This document shows positions 34,660-41,617 of a stretch of 64,000 bases of DNA, piece by piece (within the stretch, counting starts at the first letter, position 1; each line of letters opens with the position of its first letter). The notes under the pieces are model-generated. The model did not search any database. It worked only from the letters and a program-made list of their open reading frames with translations, and was not told the origin of the DNA. This stretch comes from Clostridium sp. BJN0013 (GTDB taxonomy: Bacteria > Bacillota > Clostridia > Clostridiales > Clostridiaceae). A program made the translations under genes and the position numbers. The stretch covers positions 496,001-560,000 of the forward strand of contig NZ_CP162495.1 in NCBI RefSeq assembly GCF_040939125.1, written 5' to 3'.

Positions 34660-35085
34660 TAATATAAAACATTATTTATAGATTTATCAATAAGACGATA
34701 AGCACCCCATGTTCGTAAAGAGCATGGAGTCATAGAGATAGAATCTATGCAAAATTTCTTGAATTGCTGGAATCCCCTAAAGCTAACTAAACTACAACGT
34801 AGGTATGAAATAAAACCAAGCGTGAATGTTACGAAAGTAGAAAAAATTAGTTAGATGGCATAAGGTTAAATCCTAAGTGCTGTAAAAATGGGCAATCAGC
34901 AGCTAAGACCCGAATATAGGGTAAAGTTCAACGACTATCCTGTGATGGGAGTAGGATTAAGCAATCCGAAGTGGGAAATGCCCTTTTGCAAGGGTAATGA
35001 TATAGTCTGAGCTTATGTGAGAGCATAAGAAGTTCATAAGAGAACTGCTTAGTGGCAGCGTACTAAGTGAACAACGTCAAAATTC
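34660..35085 (+). ncRNA. Group I intron catalytic core (IStron, CdISt1-like)
   Basis: Conserved core elements are visible in order: ATTGCTGGAATCCCCTAAAG (P-Q region, about 34764), CAATCAGCAGCTAAGACC (about 34893), GTTCAACGACTATCC (R, about 34926) and GATATAGTCTGA (S, about 34999). Many paired segments (for example GCCCTTTTGCAAGGG) lie between. The core is on the same strand as the host gene, as needed for splicing. The internal guide sequence could not be assigned by eye. Confidence 0.85.
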
Positions 35086-35127
35086 TATTATAAATTTGTT
35101 GAAAAAATAACACCCTGTTTAAGAGCG

Positions 35128-35292
35128 TTAATGTAATCTTTTAATGTTATTTAAAAATGATTCGATAGCTTTATCTAATAATTTTGACATTGGTGTTCCT
35201 GTTTCTTTAGAATAAGCTTTTAGTTTATTCAGTAACTCAGTATTAACTGCATTTGAAAAAGGAGTTCTATTTTTCAAATCTTTGTCAGCCAT
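35128..35292 (-). CDS. Ribbon-helix-helix small protein, divergent from tnpB
   Basis: A 54-residue frame on the minus strand reads MADKDLKNRTPFSNAVNTEL and then LNKLKAYSKETGTPMSKLLD. This is a CopG/Arc-type ribbon-helix-helix: one strand, two helices, and the G-T-P-M-S-K-L-L turn. AGTGATGG precedes its ATG. It starts 93 bases from the tnpB start in the opposite direction, so it could repress a shared promoter region. Similar small RHH genes occur beside tnpB in clostridia. Regulation of TnpB or the intron is inferred. Confidence 0.75.
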   Translation of the reverse strand: MADKDLKNRTPFSNAVNTELLNKLKAYSKETGTPMSKLLDKAIESFLNNIKRLH

Positions 35293-35385
35293 GCCATCAC
35301 TTCAAAAATATTATATAACATTTAAATAGCCTTTGTAAGTAATTGGACATTGGGTATAATAATATTAGAAAGTGAGGTGAAAGAT

Positions 35386-36519
35386 ATGATAAGAGCAATT
35401 AAGATAAGATTAAAACCAACAAAAGAACAAGAAATATTAATGTGGAAATCAATAGGTATAGCCAGATTTGCTTACAATTGGGGTTTAGCAAGACAAGAAG
35501 AAAATTATAAGAAAGCTAGTGAATTCATATCTTGCAGAAAATTGAGGGATGAATTTAATAAGTTGAAGAGTACAGAAGAATTCGCATGGCTAAATGAAAT
35601 AAGCAGTAAAACTATCAATCAAGCGTTTGAAGATTTACAAACAGCTTATAATAATTTCTTTGATGGAATAGCTAAGCATCCTAAATTTAAATCTAAGAAA
35701 AAGTCGAGAAAATCATTTTATGTTAGACACGATGCCGTTAAATTTAAAGATGGCAAGGTTAAAATGGAGAAAATAGGTAAAATTCAATACAAAACTAATT
35801 ATGATATTCCCGATTTACCTAAGTACACTAACCCAAGATGTCATTTTGATGGCCGATACTGGTATTTATCTTTAGGATTTGAACAGGGCGAAAACCAGGC
35901 TGGGTTGAATAAAGATTTAAGTGTAGGAATAGATTTAGGCGTTCATGATTTAGCTATAGTAAATTGTCTGGACAATCCTATAAAAAACATTAATAAATCA
36001 GGTAAAGTTAAGAAATTAAAGAAAAAACTTAAAAGATTACAGAAACAAGTATCAAGGAAGTATGAAGCAAATAAACAAGGACTCCAATTTATCAAGACTA
36101 ATAATATTGTTAAATTGGAAAAGAAGATAGGACTTATACATAGAGAGCTTGGCAATATTAGATTAAACCATATTCATCAAGCTACCAATAAAATAATTAA
36201 GTTAAGACCATATAGGGTAGTTATGGAAGACTTAAATATAACAGGTATGATGAAGAATAAACATCTATCGGAAGCCATACAAGAACAATGCCTATATGAA
36301 TTTATGAGGCAGATTAAATATAAATGCGGGTTTAATGGAATTCAATTTGTTCAAGTTGATAAATTCTACCCATCAAGTAAAACATGTTCTTGTTGTGGAA
36401 GCATAAAGTCAGATTTAAAACTGAAAGATAGAGTTTATGTCTGTCCTGAATGTGGATTAGTTATTGATAGAGACAAAAACGCTTCAATAAATCTTGGTAA
36501 TTATAAATTAGTAGAATAA
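35386..36519 (+). CDS. tnpB: TnpB, RNA-guided endonuclease of the IStron
   Basis: The protein is 377 residues from the ATG at 35386, with GTGAGGTGA just upstream. It has the N-terminal HTH/wedge part (MIRAIKIRLKPTKEQEILMW) and a split RuvC nuclease: Asp in SVGIDLGVHDLAIVN, Glu in RVVMEDLNITGM and Asp in VIDRDKNASINLG. A zinc finger with two CxxC pairs (CSCCGS, CPECG) lies before the last Asp. All catalytic residues are present. TnpB uses an omega RNA from the element's right end to cut empty sites and so preserve the element. A promoter-like TTGTAA-16-TATAAT lies just before it. Confidence 0.95.
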   Translation: MIRAIKIRLKPTKEQEILMWKSIGIARFAYNWGLARQEENYKKASEFISCRKLRDEFNKLKSTEEFAWLNEISSKTINQAFEDLQTAYNNFFDGIAKHPKFKSKKKSRKSFYVRHDAVKFKDGKVKMEKIGKIQYKTNYDIPDLPKYTNPRCHFDGRYWYLSLGFEQGENQAGLNKDLSVGIDLGVHDLAIVNCLDNPIKNINKSGKVKKLKKKLKRLQKQVSRKYEANKQGLQFIKTNNIVKLEKKIGLIHRELGNIRLNHIHQATNKIIKLRPYRVVMEDLNITGMMKNKHLSEAIQEQCLYEFMRQIKYKCGFNGIQFVQVDKFYPSSKTCSCCGSIKSDLKLKDRVYVCPECGLVIDRDKNASINLGNYKLVE

Positions 36520-36697
36520 TCACATGAAAGATACTACTAATGTGTAGGATGAGTTGTATCCGAATTTAAGCTCTGGGAGTGTTATATCAAACGAAAGTAG
36601 TATATCCTTTTAGGATTACAAAATCGGACACTATGAATAGAGAATTAAACAAATTTATATATATTTATACATTTGTATAGATTTTTATAGAATTTTG
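36440..36697 (+). ncRNA. Probable omega RNA / right end of the IStron
   Basis: By analogy with known TnpB systems, the guide RNA scaffold spans the 3' end of tnpB and the right end, with the guide taken from the flank (starting GCAACTGAGTATG). The stretch after the stop codon contains paired segments such as ACTACTAATGTG...GTAGTATATCC and GGATGAGTTGTATCC. This region also contains the 3' splice site, so splicing and guide production would compete. The 5' limit is approximate. Confidence 0.55.
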
Positions 36698-36787
36698 GCA
36701 ACTGAGTATGTGGAAGTGCTTGCCCCAAAACATATAAGAGAAATTATAAGAAAAAAGTGCAAAAAAATAATTGATATGTATAAATAA
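36698..36787 (+). other. 3' exon of the WYL regulator gene
   Basis: The bases read, in the frame set by the 5' exon, ATEYVEVLAPKHIREIIRKK and then CKKIIDMYK, stop. The VEVLAPKHIREII segment is the expected C-terminal end of WYL regulators. It has no start codon or ribosome site of its own. It would be translated only from spliced RNA or after precise loss of the element. Confidence 0.9.
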
Positions 36788-36834
36788 ATTCAAACATGAC
36801 ATAATGATGGCAAAGTTCTTCTATATAATGTAGA

Positions 36835-36984
36835 TATCAAGTGATTCTTAGGATCAGGTGGAGTTTGCTTATAAGGAATACTTTTCCCATCTGAACCTTA
36901 GAAGAACTTATCCAGGGGCGTAGCAGTGCTTATCCCCCACTTTGAAGAAGATGGGGGTGTTAGCAATGGTAGCCTTCGGATAAA
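36835..36984 (+). repeat. Dispersed structured element, full copy A
   Basis: About 150 bases with two strong hairpins. Hairpin 1 pairs ATTCTTAGGATCAGGTGG with CCCATCTGAACCTTAGAA. Hairpin 2 is TCCCCCACTTT / AAGATGGGGGT and sits inside an outer pair TTATCC / GGATAA. The 3' border reads GTAGCCTTCGGATAAA. It ends 21 bases before the zinc-ribbon gene and points the same way. A second full copy precedes the peptide deformylase gene on the other strand. Confidence 0.75.
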
Positions 36985-37005
36985 ATATTAAAGGGGAAAT
37001 ATATT

Positions 37006-37263
37006 ATGGAAGAGAAATATTGTCAGAGTTGTGGAATGCTTTTAAGTGAGGAATTTTATGCCAGTGAATCAGATAATAAGAAAAACTATGAATACTGCAT
37101 GTACTGCTATGAAAATGGAAGTTTTAAACAGCCGAATTTAACTATGGAAGAAATGATTGAGGCTTGTATTCCTTTTATGAAAGAAAAAGGAATGGGAGAA
37201 AAGGAAGCAAGATCTCTTATGAAAAATGTCCTTCCAAATTTAAAAAGATGGAAAAAACACTAA
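37006..37263 (+). CDS. Zinc-ribbon domain protein
   Basis: The 85-residue protein starts EEKYCQSCGMLL and has a second knuckle YCMYCYENG, so four Cys likely hold one zinc. The rest is helical (LTMEEMIEACIPFMKEKGMG). It is a known clostridial family often fused or adjacent to GyrI-like domains. Its stop overlaps the start of the next gene by one base (TAATG). AAAGGGG precedes the ATG. A regulatory or sensing role is inferred only. Confidence 0.85.
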   Translation: MEEKYCQSCGMLLSEEFYASESDNKKNYEYCMYCYENGSFKQPNLTMEEMIEACIPFMKEKGMGEKEARSLMKNVLPNLKRWKKH

Positions 37264-37727
37264 TGGATTTTAAAATAGTGGAAAAAAGCCGGATACTTTT
37301 GGTGGGTAAAGAGATAAGAACCAGCAATAAAGATGAAGATTGCAGCATTAAAATTCAAACACTGTGGAAGGAATTTTCAGAAAAAAAACTTGGAGATGCT
37401 GTACACAATAAGTTGAATAGTGATGAAATTCTTGGAGTGTACACAGATTATGAAAACAAAGAATTTGGTTATTATTCCTTTGTAGTTGGATTTGAAGTTT
37501 CAAATGGAGATGACATACCTGAAGGAATGGTATTAAAAATAATACCACCTTCAAAGTATTGCGTTATAACTGCGAAAGGTAAAATGCCTGAGAGCATTGG
37601 TAAGGCTTGGCAGTATATATGGAATGCGGACATTAAAAGAAGTTATACGGGAGATTTTGAACTTTATGATAAAAGGTACAATGACAATGAAAACCCTGAA
37701 GTGGATATATATGTGGCAGTAAAATAA
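37263..37727 (+). CDS. GyrI-like effector-binding domain protein
   Basis: This 154-residue protein starts at the ATG overlapping the upstream stop. It has the fold pattern of AraC effector-binding/GyrI proteins: FKIVEKSRILLVGKEIRTSN, IQTLWKEFSEKKLGDAVHNK, YSFVVGFEVSNGDDIPEGMV and the end GDFELYDKRYNDNENPEVDI. Such domains bind small hydrophobic molecules. No DNA-binding part is present here. The coupling to a zinc-ribbon gene and to a MerR-TipAS gene downstream suggests a drug- or stress-response locus. Confidence 0.85.
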   Translation: MDFKIVEKSRILLVGKEIRTSNKDEDCSIKIQTLWKEFSEKKLGDAVHNKLNSDEILGVYTDYENKEFGYYSFVVGFEVSNGDDIPEGMVLKIIPPSKYCVITAKGKMPESIGKAWQYIWNADIKRSYTGDFELYDKRYNDNENPEVDIYVAVK

Positions 37728-37800
37728 TTTAAAGAAGGATATTTTGATGCAGAATAGTATTTACATAAAATATATATGTAAAAAATATTTCATATATCTA

Positions 37801-37831
37801 TTGACATTAACGCTGCGTATAAGTTTATAGT
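37801..37831 (+). promoter_or_regulatory. MerR-type promoter with 19-base spacer
   Basis: TTGACA (37801-37806) and TATAGT (37826-37831) are 19 bases apart, the stretched spacing typical of promoters activated by MerR proteins. The spacer holds a small inverted repeat ACGCTGCGT. It lies directly before the MerR-TipAS gene, suggesting autoactivation. Confidence 0.7.
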
Positions 37832-37853
37832 TGAATTGTCAGGAGGTGCAGTT

Positions 37854-38618
37854 ATGGAATATACAGTGCAGAAGTTGGCTCTCATGTCAGGTGTCAGTGC
37901 ACGGACACTCAGGTATTACGATGAAATTGGAATTTTAAAACCTGCCAGGATCAATTCATCAGGTTACCGCATATATGGGGAAAAAGAAGTGGATAGGCTT
38001 CAGCAAATACTTTTTTACAGAGAATTTGGAATAAAATTGGATAATATTAAAAGTATTATGGATTCTCCCTATTTTGACAGGGCAAAGGCACTTAAAAAAC
38101 ATCATAATAAACTTCTTGAAAAGAGAATACAGTTGGATTTATTGATTTCAAATGTGGAGAAAACAATTGAATCCATGGAGGGGAGAATTAAAATGAATGA
38201 CAGTGAGAAATTTCAAGGATTTAAAGAAAAGCTCATTTATGATAATGAAAAAAAGTACGGAGGAGAAATCAGAAACAAATATGGAAATGATGTGGTGGAT
38301 AGATCAAATAACAGGTTAAAAAATATGACCCAGGAAGAATATGAAGAAGTTACTAATCTTGAAAAGGAAATCCTTGAGACTCTGGATAAAGCTTATAAAA
38401 CAGGTGATGCTTCAGGAGAGTTGGCTCAAAAGACTGCAAAACTTCATGCTAAGTGGATAAGTTTTTACTGGGGAAATTATAATAAAAAGGCTCATGCATC
38501 CCTTGCACAAATGTATGTGGAAGATAGTAGGTTTAAGGCATATTATGATAGAAAACAGCCTGGAACAGCAGAGTTTTTAAGAGATGCAATTTTGATTTAT
38601 ACAGGAATAAAAAAATAG
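37854..38618 (+). CDS. MerR-family regulator with TipAS antibiotic-recognition domain
   Basis: This 254-residue protein starts at the ATG at 37854 with AGGAGG upstream. The N-terminal MerR domain has YTVQKLALMSGVSARTLRYY and DEIGILKPARINSSGYRIYG, followed by a coiled coil. The C-terminal TipAS domain includes YGNDVVDRSNNRLKNMTQEE and HAKWISFYWGNYNKKAHASL. TipAS domains trap thiopeptide-like and other amphipathic drugs and turn the activator on. The 19-base promoter spacer before it fits self-activation. Confidence 0.95.
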   Translation: MEYTVQKLALMSGVSARTLRYYDEIGILKPARINSSGYRIYGEKEVDRLQQILFYREFGIKLDNIKSIMDSPYFDRAKALKKHHNKLLEKRIQLDLLISNVEKTIESMEGRIKMNDSEKFQGFKEKLIYDNEKKYGGEIRNKYGNDVVDRSNNRLKNMTQEEYEEVTNLEKEILETLDKAYKTGDASGELAQKTAKLHAKWISFYWGNYNKKAHASLAQMYVEDSRFKAYYDRKQPGTAEFLRDAILIYTGIKK

Positions 38619-38630
38619 CAGTAATTTAAT

Positions 38631-38669
38631 AAGAGCATTCAATACCTATTTGAGTTGAGTGCTCTTATG
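38631..38669 (+). terminator. Terminator after the MerR-TipAS gene
   Basis: AAGAGCATTCAA pairs with TTGAGTGCTCTT (one G-U) over a 14-base loop. Confidence 0.7.
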
Positions 38670-38742
38670 GTGTTGATATATATGGCTAAATTATATAGTC
38701 CAACTTATAATTTGGCAAGATCAACGCTTAATGAAAATATGA

Positions 38743-39051
38743 TCATCTGCCATCCCATAAATATTTTTTCATATCTATATGCCCATCTTTTTTTAAAGTG
38801 ATCCCCTCTGATTTTAAAAGAGCTTTTTGAATGTCAGAGCTTCCAAATACATAATCTGGAGACAGTTCACCGGATTTTTTCACAACTCTGTGACAAGGGA
38901 GATGGGAAGGAGCTTTTCTCATTGCCCACCCAACTATTCGGGCACTTCCGGGTTCTCCCAGCATGAAGGCTATCTGACCGTAGGTAGCTACTTTGCCCCT
39001 GGGTATTCTGGCAACTAGGTCATAAACTTTTGAGAAAAAATTTTTGGCCAA
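38743..39051 (-). CDS. Methylated-DNA-cysteine methyltransferase, single-domain
   Basis: This 102-residue protein is only the DNA-binding/active domain of the Ogt/MGMT family: IPRGKVATYGQIAFMLG, ARIVGWAMRKAP and the alkyl-acceptor motif LPCHRVVKKSG. The Cys is present, so it is not an alkyltransferase-like protein with a replaced Cys. It has the C-terminal block LLKSEGITLKKDGHIDMKKY. The short form lacks the N-terminal domain of classical Ogt. It follows the peptide deformylase gene on the minus strand with a short gap, probably as one operon. Confidence 0.85.
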   Translation of the reverse strand: MAKNFFSKVYDLVARIPRGKVATYGQIAFMLGEPGSARIVGWAMRKAPSHLPCHRVVKKSGELSPDYVFGSSDIQKALLKSEGITLKKDGHIDMKKYLWDGR

Positions 39052-39083
39052 CTTAAAACACCTCCTGAAAATATCAATGAATA

Positions 39084-39569
39084 TTATATACTATTTTTAA
39101 GATAAAAAGATTTATTGTCTATGGCCCGCATTGTAGCAAGTATACCGTCTAAGTGGTCATATTCGTGTTGTATCAGTTCTGAAAGATCACCTTCAAATTT
39201 TATGGAATTTTCTTCGAAATTCATATCCTTATAGGTTACCGTACAATTTTTAAAACGCTTTACTTTTACTAAAAGGTTGGGAAAAGACATACAGTCATCC
39301 ATTACTTCCATCATTTCTTTATTGGGAAAGGTAAGTATGGGATTAATGAAAATCAAAGGTTCGTCAATGTACATATATATAAGCCTTTTGAATACACCAA
39401 TTTGAGGTGCGGCAATTGCCCTGCCTGCATTATATTTTTTACGAAAATCAATTAAAGTATCATGTAAATTAGAAACGGCTTGTTTTATTAAATCTGTGTC
39501 TTTTTCTTCCACTGGTGAACTTTTTCTATATAGATCATAATTTCCAAGAAGCAGTATTTCTTTTATCAT
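39084..39569 (-). CDS. Peptide deformylase-like protein
   Basis: The protein is 161 residues from the ATG at 39569; an upstream in-frame ATG would add 25 residues lying over the repeat element and is not favoured. Motif 1 is GRAIAAPQIGVFKRL. Motif 2, usually EGCLS, reads DDCMSFPN, keeping the metal Cys but changing the Gly. Motif 3 is LIQHEYDHLDG, with the HExxH. These features fit the divergent clostridial deformylase group. It may remove formyl from nascent proteins or act on another substrate. A full copy of the dispersed element precedes it. Confidence 0.8.
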   Translation of the reverse strand: MIKEILLLGNYDLYRKSSPVEEKDTDLIKQAVSNLHDTLIDFRKKYNAGRAIAAPQIGVFKRLIYMYIDEPLIFINPILTFPNKEMMEVMDDCMSFPNLLVKVKRFKNCTVTYKDMNFEENSIKFEGDLSELIQHEYDHLDGILATMRAIDNKSFYLKNSI

Positions 39570-39601
39570 AAGTATAAAACCCCCTACTGTATAGTATTTT
39601 T

Positions 39602-39707
39602 TTATCCGAAGGCTAGAATTAGCTAATACTCCCATCTTTTTCAAAGTTGGAGATAATATTTCTTTATAGCAAACTCCATCTGAACCTCTGAATCACTTGA
39701 TATAATT
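39602..39707 (-). repeat. Dispersed structured element, full copy B (shorter)
   Basis: On the minus strand it opens ATCAAGTGATTCAGAGGTTC, then AGATGGAGTTTGCTATAA. It has the second hairpin ATCTCCAACTTTGAAAAAGA and TGGGAGTATTAGCT and ends CTAGCCTTCGGATAAA. It matches copy A at 36.8 kb but lacks about 45 bases around the 3' arm of hairpin 1. It ends about 30 bases before the peptide deformylase start and points the same way. Confidence 0.75.
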
Positions 39708-39828
39708 TTACTACATAAGCATAGTTAAAAAAAGGTTGCTATGATTATTTGGGCCTTTGTAGTTTATGATAAAATTAAAACATATGATGTATATGATTTT
39801 ATCATTTTAGGGGGTAGTATATTTATAT

Positions 39829-40503
39829 ATGTATAAAATAATGATAATTGAAGACGACAGGGCACTTTCAGATAATATTATGGAAATGTTGATTAAATGG
39901 GGTTTTAATGTGTATGGAGTAAGAGATTATTCCAATATTCTCTCTGAATTTATTGAAAATAAACCCCATTTAGTTGTTATGGATATTAACTTACCTTATT
40001 TTGATGGGTTTTATTGGTGTAATAAAATCAGAGAAATGTCTCAATGTCCCATTATATTTCTTTCTTCAAGAGATAGCAATATGGATATTATTATGGCTGT
40101 AAATATGGGGGCAGATGATTATATAACAAAACCTTTTTCTATGGATGTTTTAATTGCAAAAATAAGTGCACTTATAAGAAGGACTTATTCATATAGGGAA
40201 GGAGCTTCTGAACTATTAGAGTGTAATGGAGCTATATTGAATTTGACGTATAAAACGCTTTCGTATAATGAAAGAGAAATTGAACTTACAAAAAATGAAT
40301 TTAAAATTATACTACTTTTAATGAAAAATAATGGAAAAACTATATCAAGGGAGAGAATAATGAGAACACTTTGGGATGATGAGAATTTTATAAGTGATAA
40401 TACCCTTACAGTAAATATTAATAGACTTCGTATGAGATTAAGAGATATAGGACTCCATGATTTTATAAAAACAAAAAAAGGACGTGGGTATGAAATATCA
40501 TGA
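39829..40503 (+). CDS. OmpR-family response regulator (BceR-type)
   Basis: The 224-residue regulator has a receiver domain (IIEDDRALSDNIMEMLIKWG, phospho-acceptor Asp in LVVMDINLPYFDG, Lys in DDYITKPFSMDV) and a winged-helix C-terminus (ELTKNEFKIILLLMKNNGKT, TLTVNINRLRMRLRDIG). Its stop overlaps the kinase start by 4 bases. With the kinase and the ABC transporter downstream it forms a Bce-type module, which senses and resists cell-wall peptide antibiotics such as bacitracin in relatives. Confidence 0.95.
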   Translation: MYKIMIIEDDRALSDNIMEMLIKWGFNVYGVRDYSNILSEFIENKPHLVVMDINLPYFDGFYWCNKIREMSQCPIIFLSSRDSNMDIIMAVNMGADDYITKPFSMDVLIAKISALIRRTYSYREGASELLECNGAILNLTYKTLSYNEREIELTKNEFKIILLLMKNNGKTISRERIMRTLWDDENFISDNTLTVNINRLRMRLRDIGLHDFIKTKKGRGYEIS

Positions 40504-41519
40504 ATAAATTAACTTATATGAAAAATTCAGTTTTTAAAATAATATATTTCATCTGCATTTTTACTGTGATAAATTTAATATTATACAGTAGTAAGCCCGT
40601 TGGTGCATCATTTTATGATATAGTTTACATGGATTTTTTAATTATAGCTATATCAGTATTTTTTATGTTTGTTGATTACAAAAGATGGAAATGCAATTAT
40701 AAAGAAATATATGAATCTGTAACTGGTGGAAAGGAAATAAACTTAAGTATATTGGGAGGGAATCATGTTTTTGAAGTTTGGCTTATAAAGGAAATCCTAA
40801 AAATTAAGGATAGAGAAAAAAATGAAAAGGTTCAGGAAGTAAAAGATAATTTAGATGAAATCAATGATTATATGACAAAATGGATTCATGAAGTAAAGAT
40901 CCCCTTATCTGTGTGTGAACTTATTTTAGATAAAATGGAGGAGACAAATATATCTGAACAACTGAGACTTGAAATGGACAGAATAAAATTTCTTATAAAC
41001 CAGGTGCTTTATATAAGTAGAGCTTCAAGCTTTTCAGAGGATCTCCAGGTAGGTGAAATTAATGTTGCCCGGATTATTAAAGCAGTAGTGAAAAAAAATG
41101 CATCATTTTTTATAGCAAAAAAAATAAATTTAAATTTTGAAAATATTGATTTTAATGTAATAACGGATGAAAAATGGATTTCCTATATTATAGATCAAAT
41201 TATAAATAATAGCTGTAAATATATGTATGAGGGTGGAAGAATAGATATATGGGGAGAAGAAAATGATAAGGAGATAACACTTCACATTAAAGATAATGGA
41301 ATAGGCATAGAAAAAAAAGATATAAGGAGAATATTTGACAAAGGTTTTACGGGAGAAAATGGAAGACAATTTGGCAAATCTACAGGAATGGGTTTGTATC
41401 TTTCAAAAAAAATAATAGATAAGTTAAATCATCAATTAAAAGTCGAATCTCAAGTAGGCATCGGAACAGAATTTATTATATATTTTTACAAACTGTCAGA
41501 TTATTTTAATGTTACATAA
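40500..41519 (+). CDS. Intramembrane-sensing histidine kinase (BceS-type)
   Basis: This 339-residue kinase has two short membrane helices near the N-terminus (residues about 10-27 and 42-58) with almost no outside loop. It therefore cannot sense alone and depends on the transporter. The H box is MTKWIHEVKIPLSVCELILD, the N box IIDQIINNSCKYM and the G boxes GIGIEKKDIRRIFDKGFTG and STGMGLYLSKKI. Translational coupling to the response regulator is seen. Confidence 0.95.
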   Translation: MNKLTYMKNSVFKIIYFICIFTVINLILYSSKPVGASFYDIVYMDFLIIAISVFFMFVDYKRWKCNYKEIYESVTGGKEINLSILGGNHVFEVWLIKEILKIKDREKNEKVQEVKDNLDEINDYMTKWIHEVKIPLSVCELILDKMEETNISEQLRLEMDRIKFLINQVLYISRASSFSEDLQVGEINVARIIKAVVKKNASFFIAKKINLNFENIDFNVITDEKWISYIIDQIINNSCKYMYEGGRIDIWGEENDKEITLHIKDNGIGIEKKDIRRIFDKGFTGENGRQFGKSTGMGLYLSKKIIDKLNHQLKVESQVGIGTEFIIYFYKLSDYFNVT

Positions 41520-41550
41520 ATGTAAGGTTAAAAGGGAAAATGTAAGCTAA
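41505..41550 (+). promoter_or_regulatory. Candidate response-regulator operator before the ABC genes
   Basis: TGTAAGGTTA (41521-41530) is repeated as TGTAAGCTAA (41541-41550), exactly 20 bases apart, placing both on one face of DNA. TTACAT just upstream makes an inverted partner (TTACAT-AA-ATGTAA). This suits binding of an OmpR-type dimer upstream of the transporter operon. Confidence 0.5.
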
Positions 41551-41617
41551 ATTGGATGGAAACCTGCAAAGTCAAGAGATAAAATAACACTGAGCTTTAA
41601 AAAAGGAGGATTTTTAA

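Larger units (their letters stand above)
34621..36697 (+). mobile_element. IStron: group I intron plus TnpB, in a WYL regulator gene
   Basis: The element contains a group I intron core, a divergent ribbon-helix-helix gene and tnpB. The boundaries come from the host gene: GCAACT occurs at 34621-34626 and 36698-36703, and only one copy is needed for the host protein. Placing the cut after T34620 and after G36697 fits group I chemistry (U before the 5' site, G as last intron base) and restores the frame. No tnpA gene is present, so transposition would need a transposase in trans. Confidence 0.85.

Noticed and set aside
34636-35085. Region after the WYL stop considered as a tRNA/rRNA fragment or T-box
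   Set aside because: The conserved P-Q-R-S order of a group I intron explains it better, and there is no tRNA fold.
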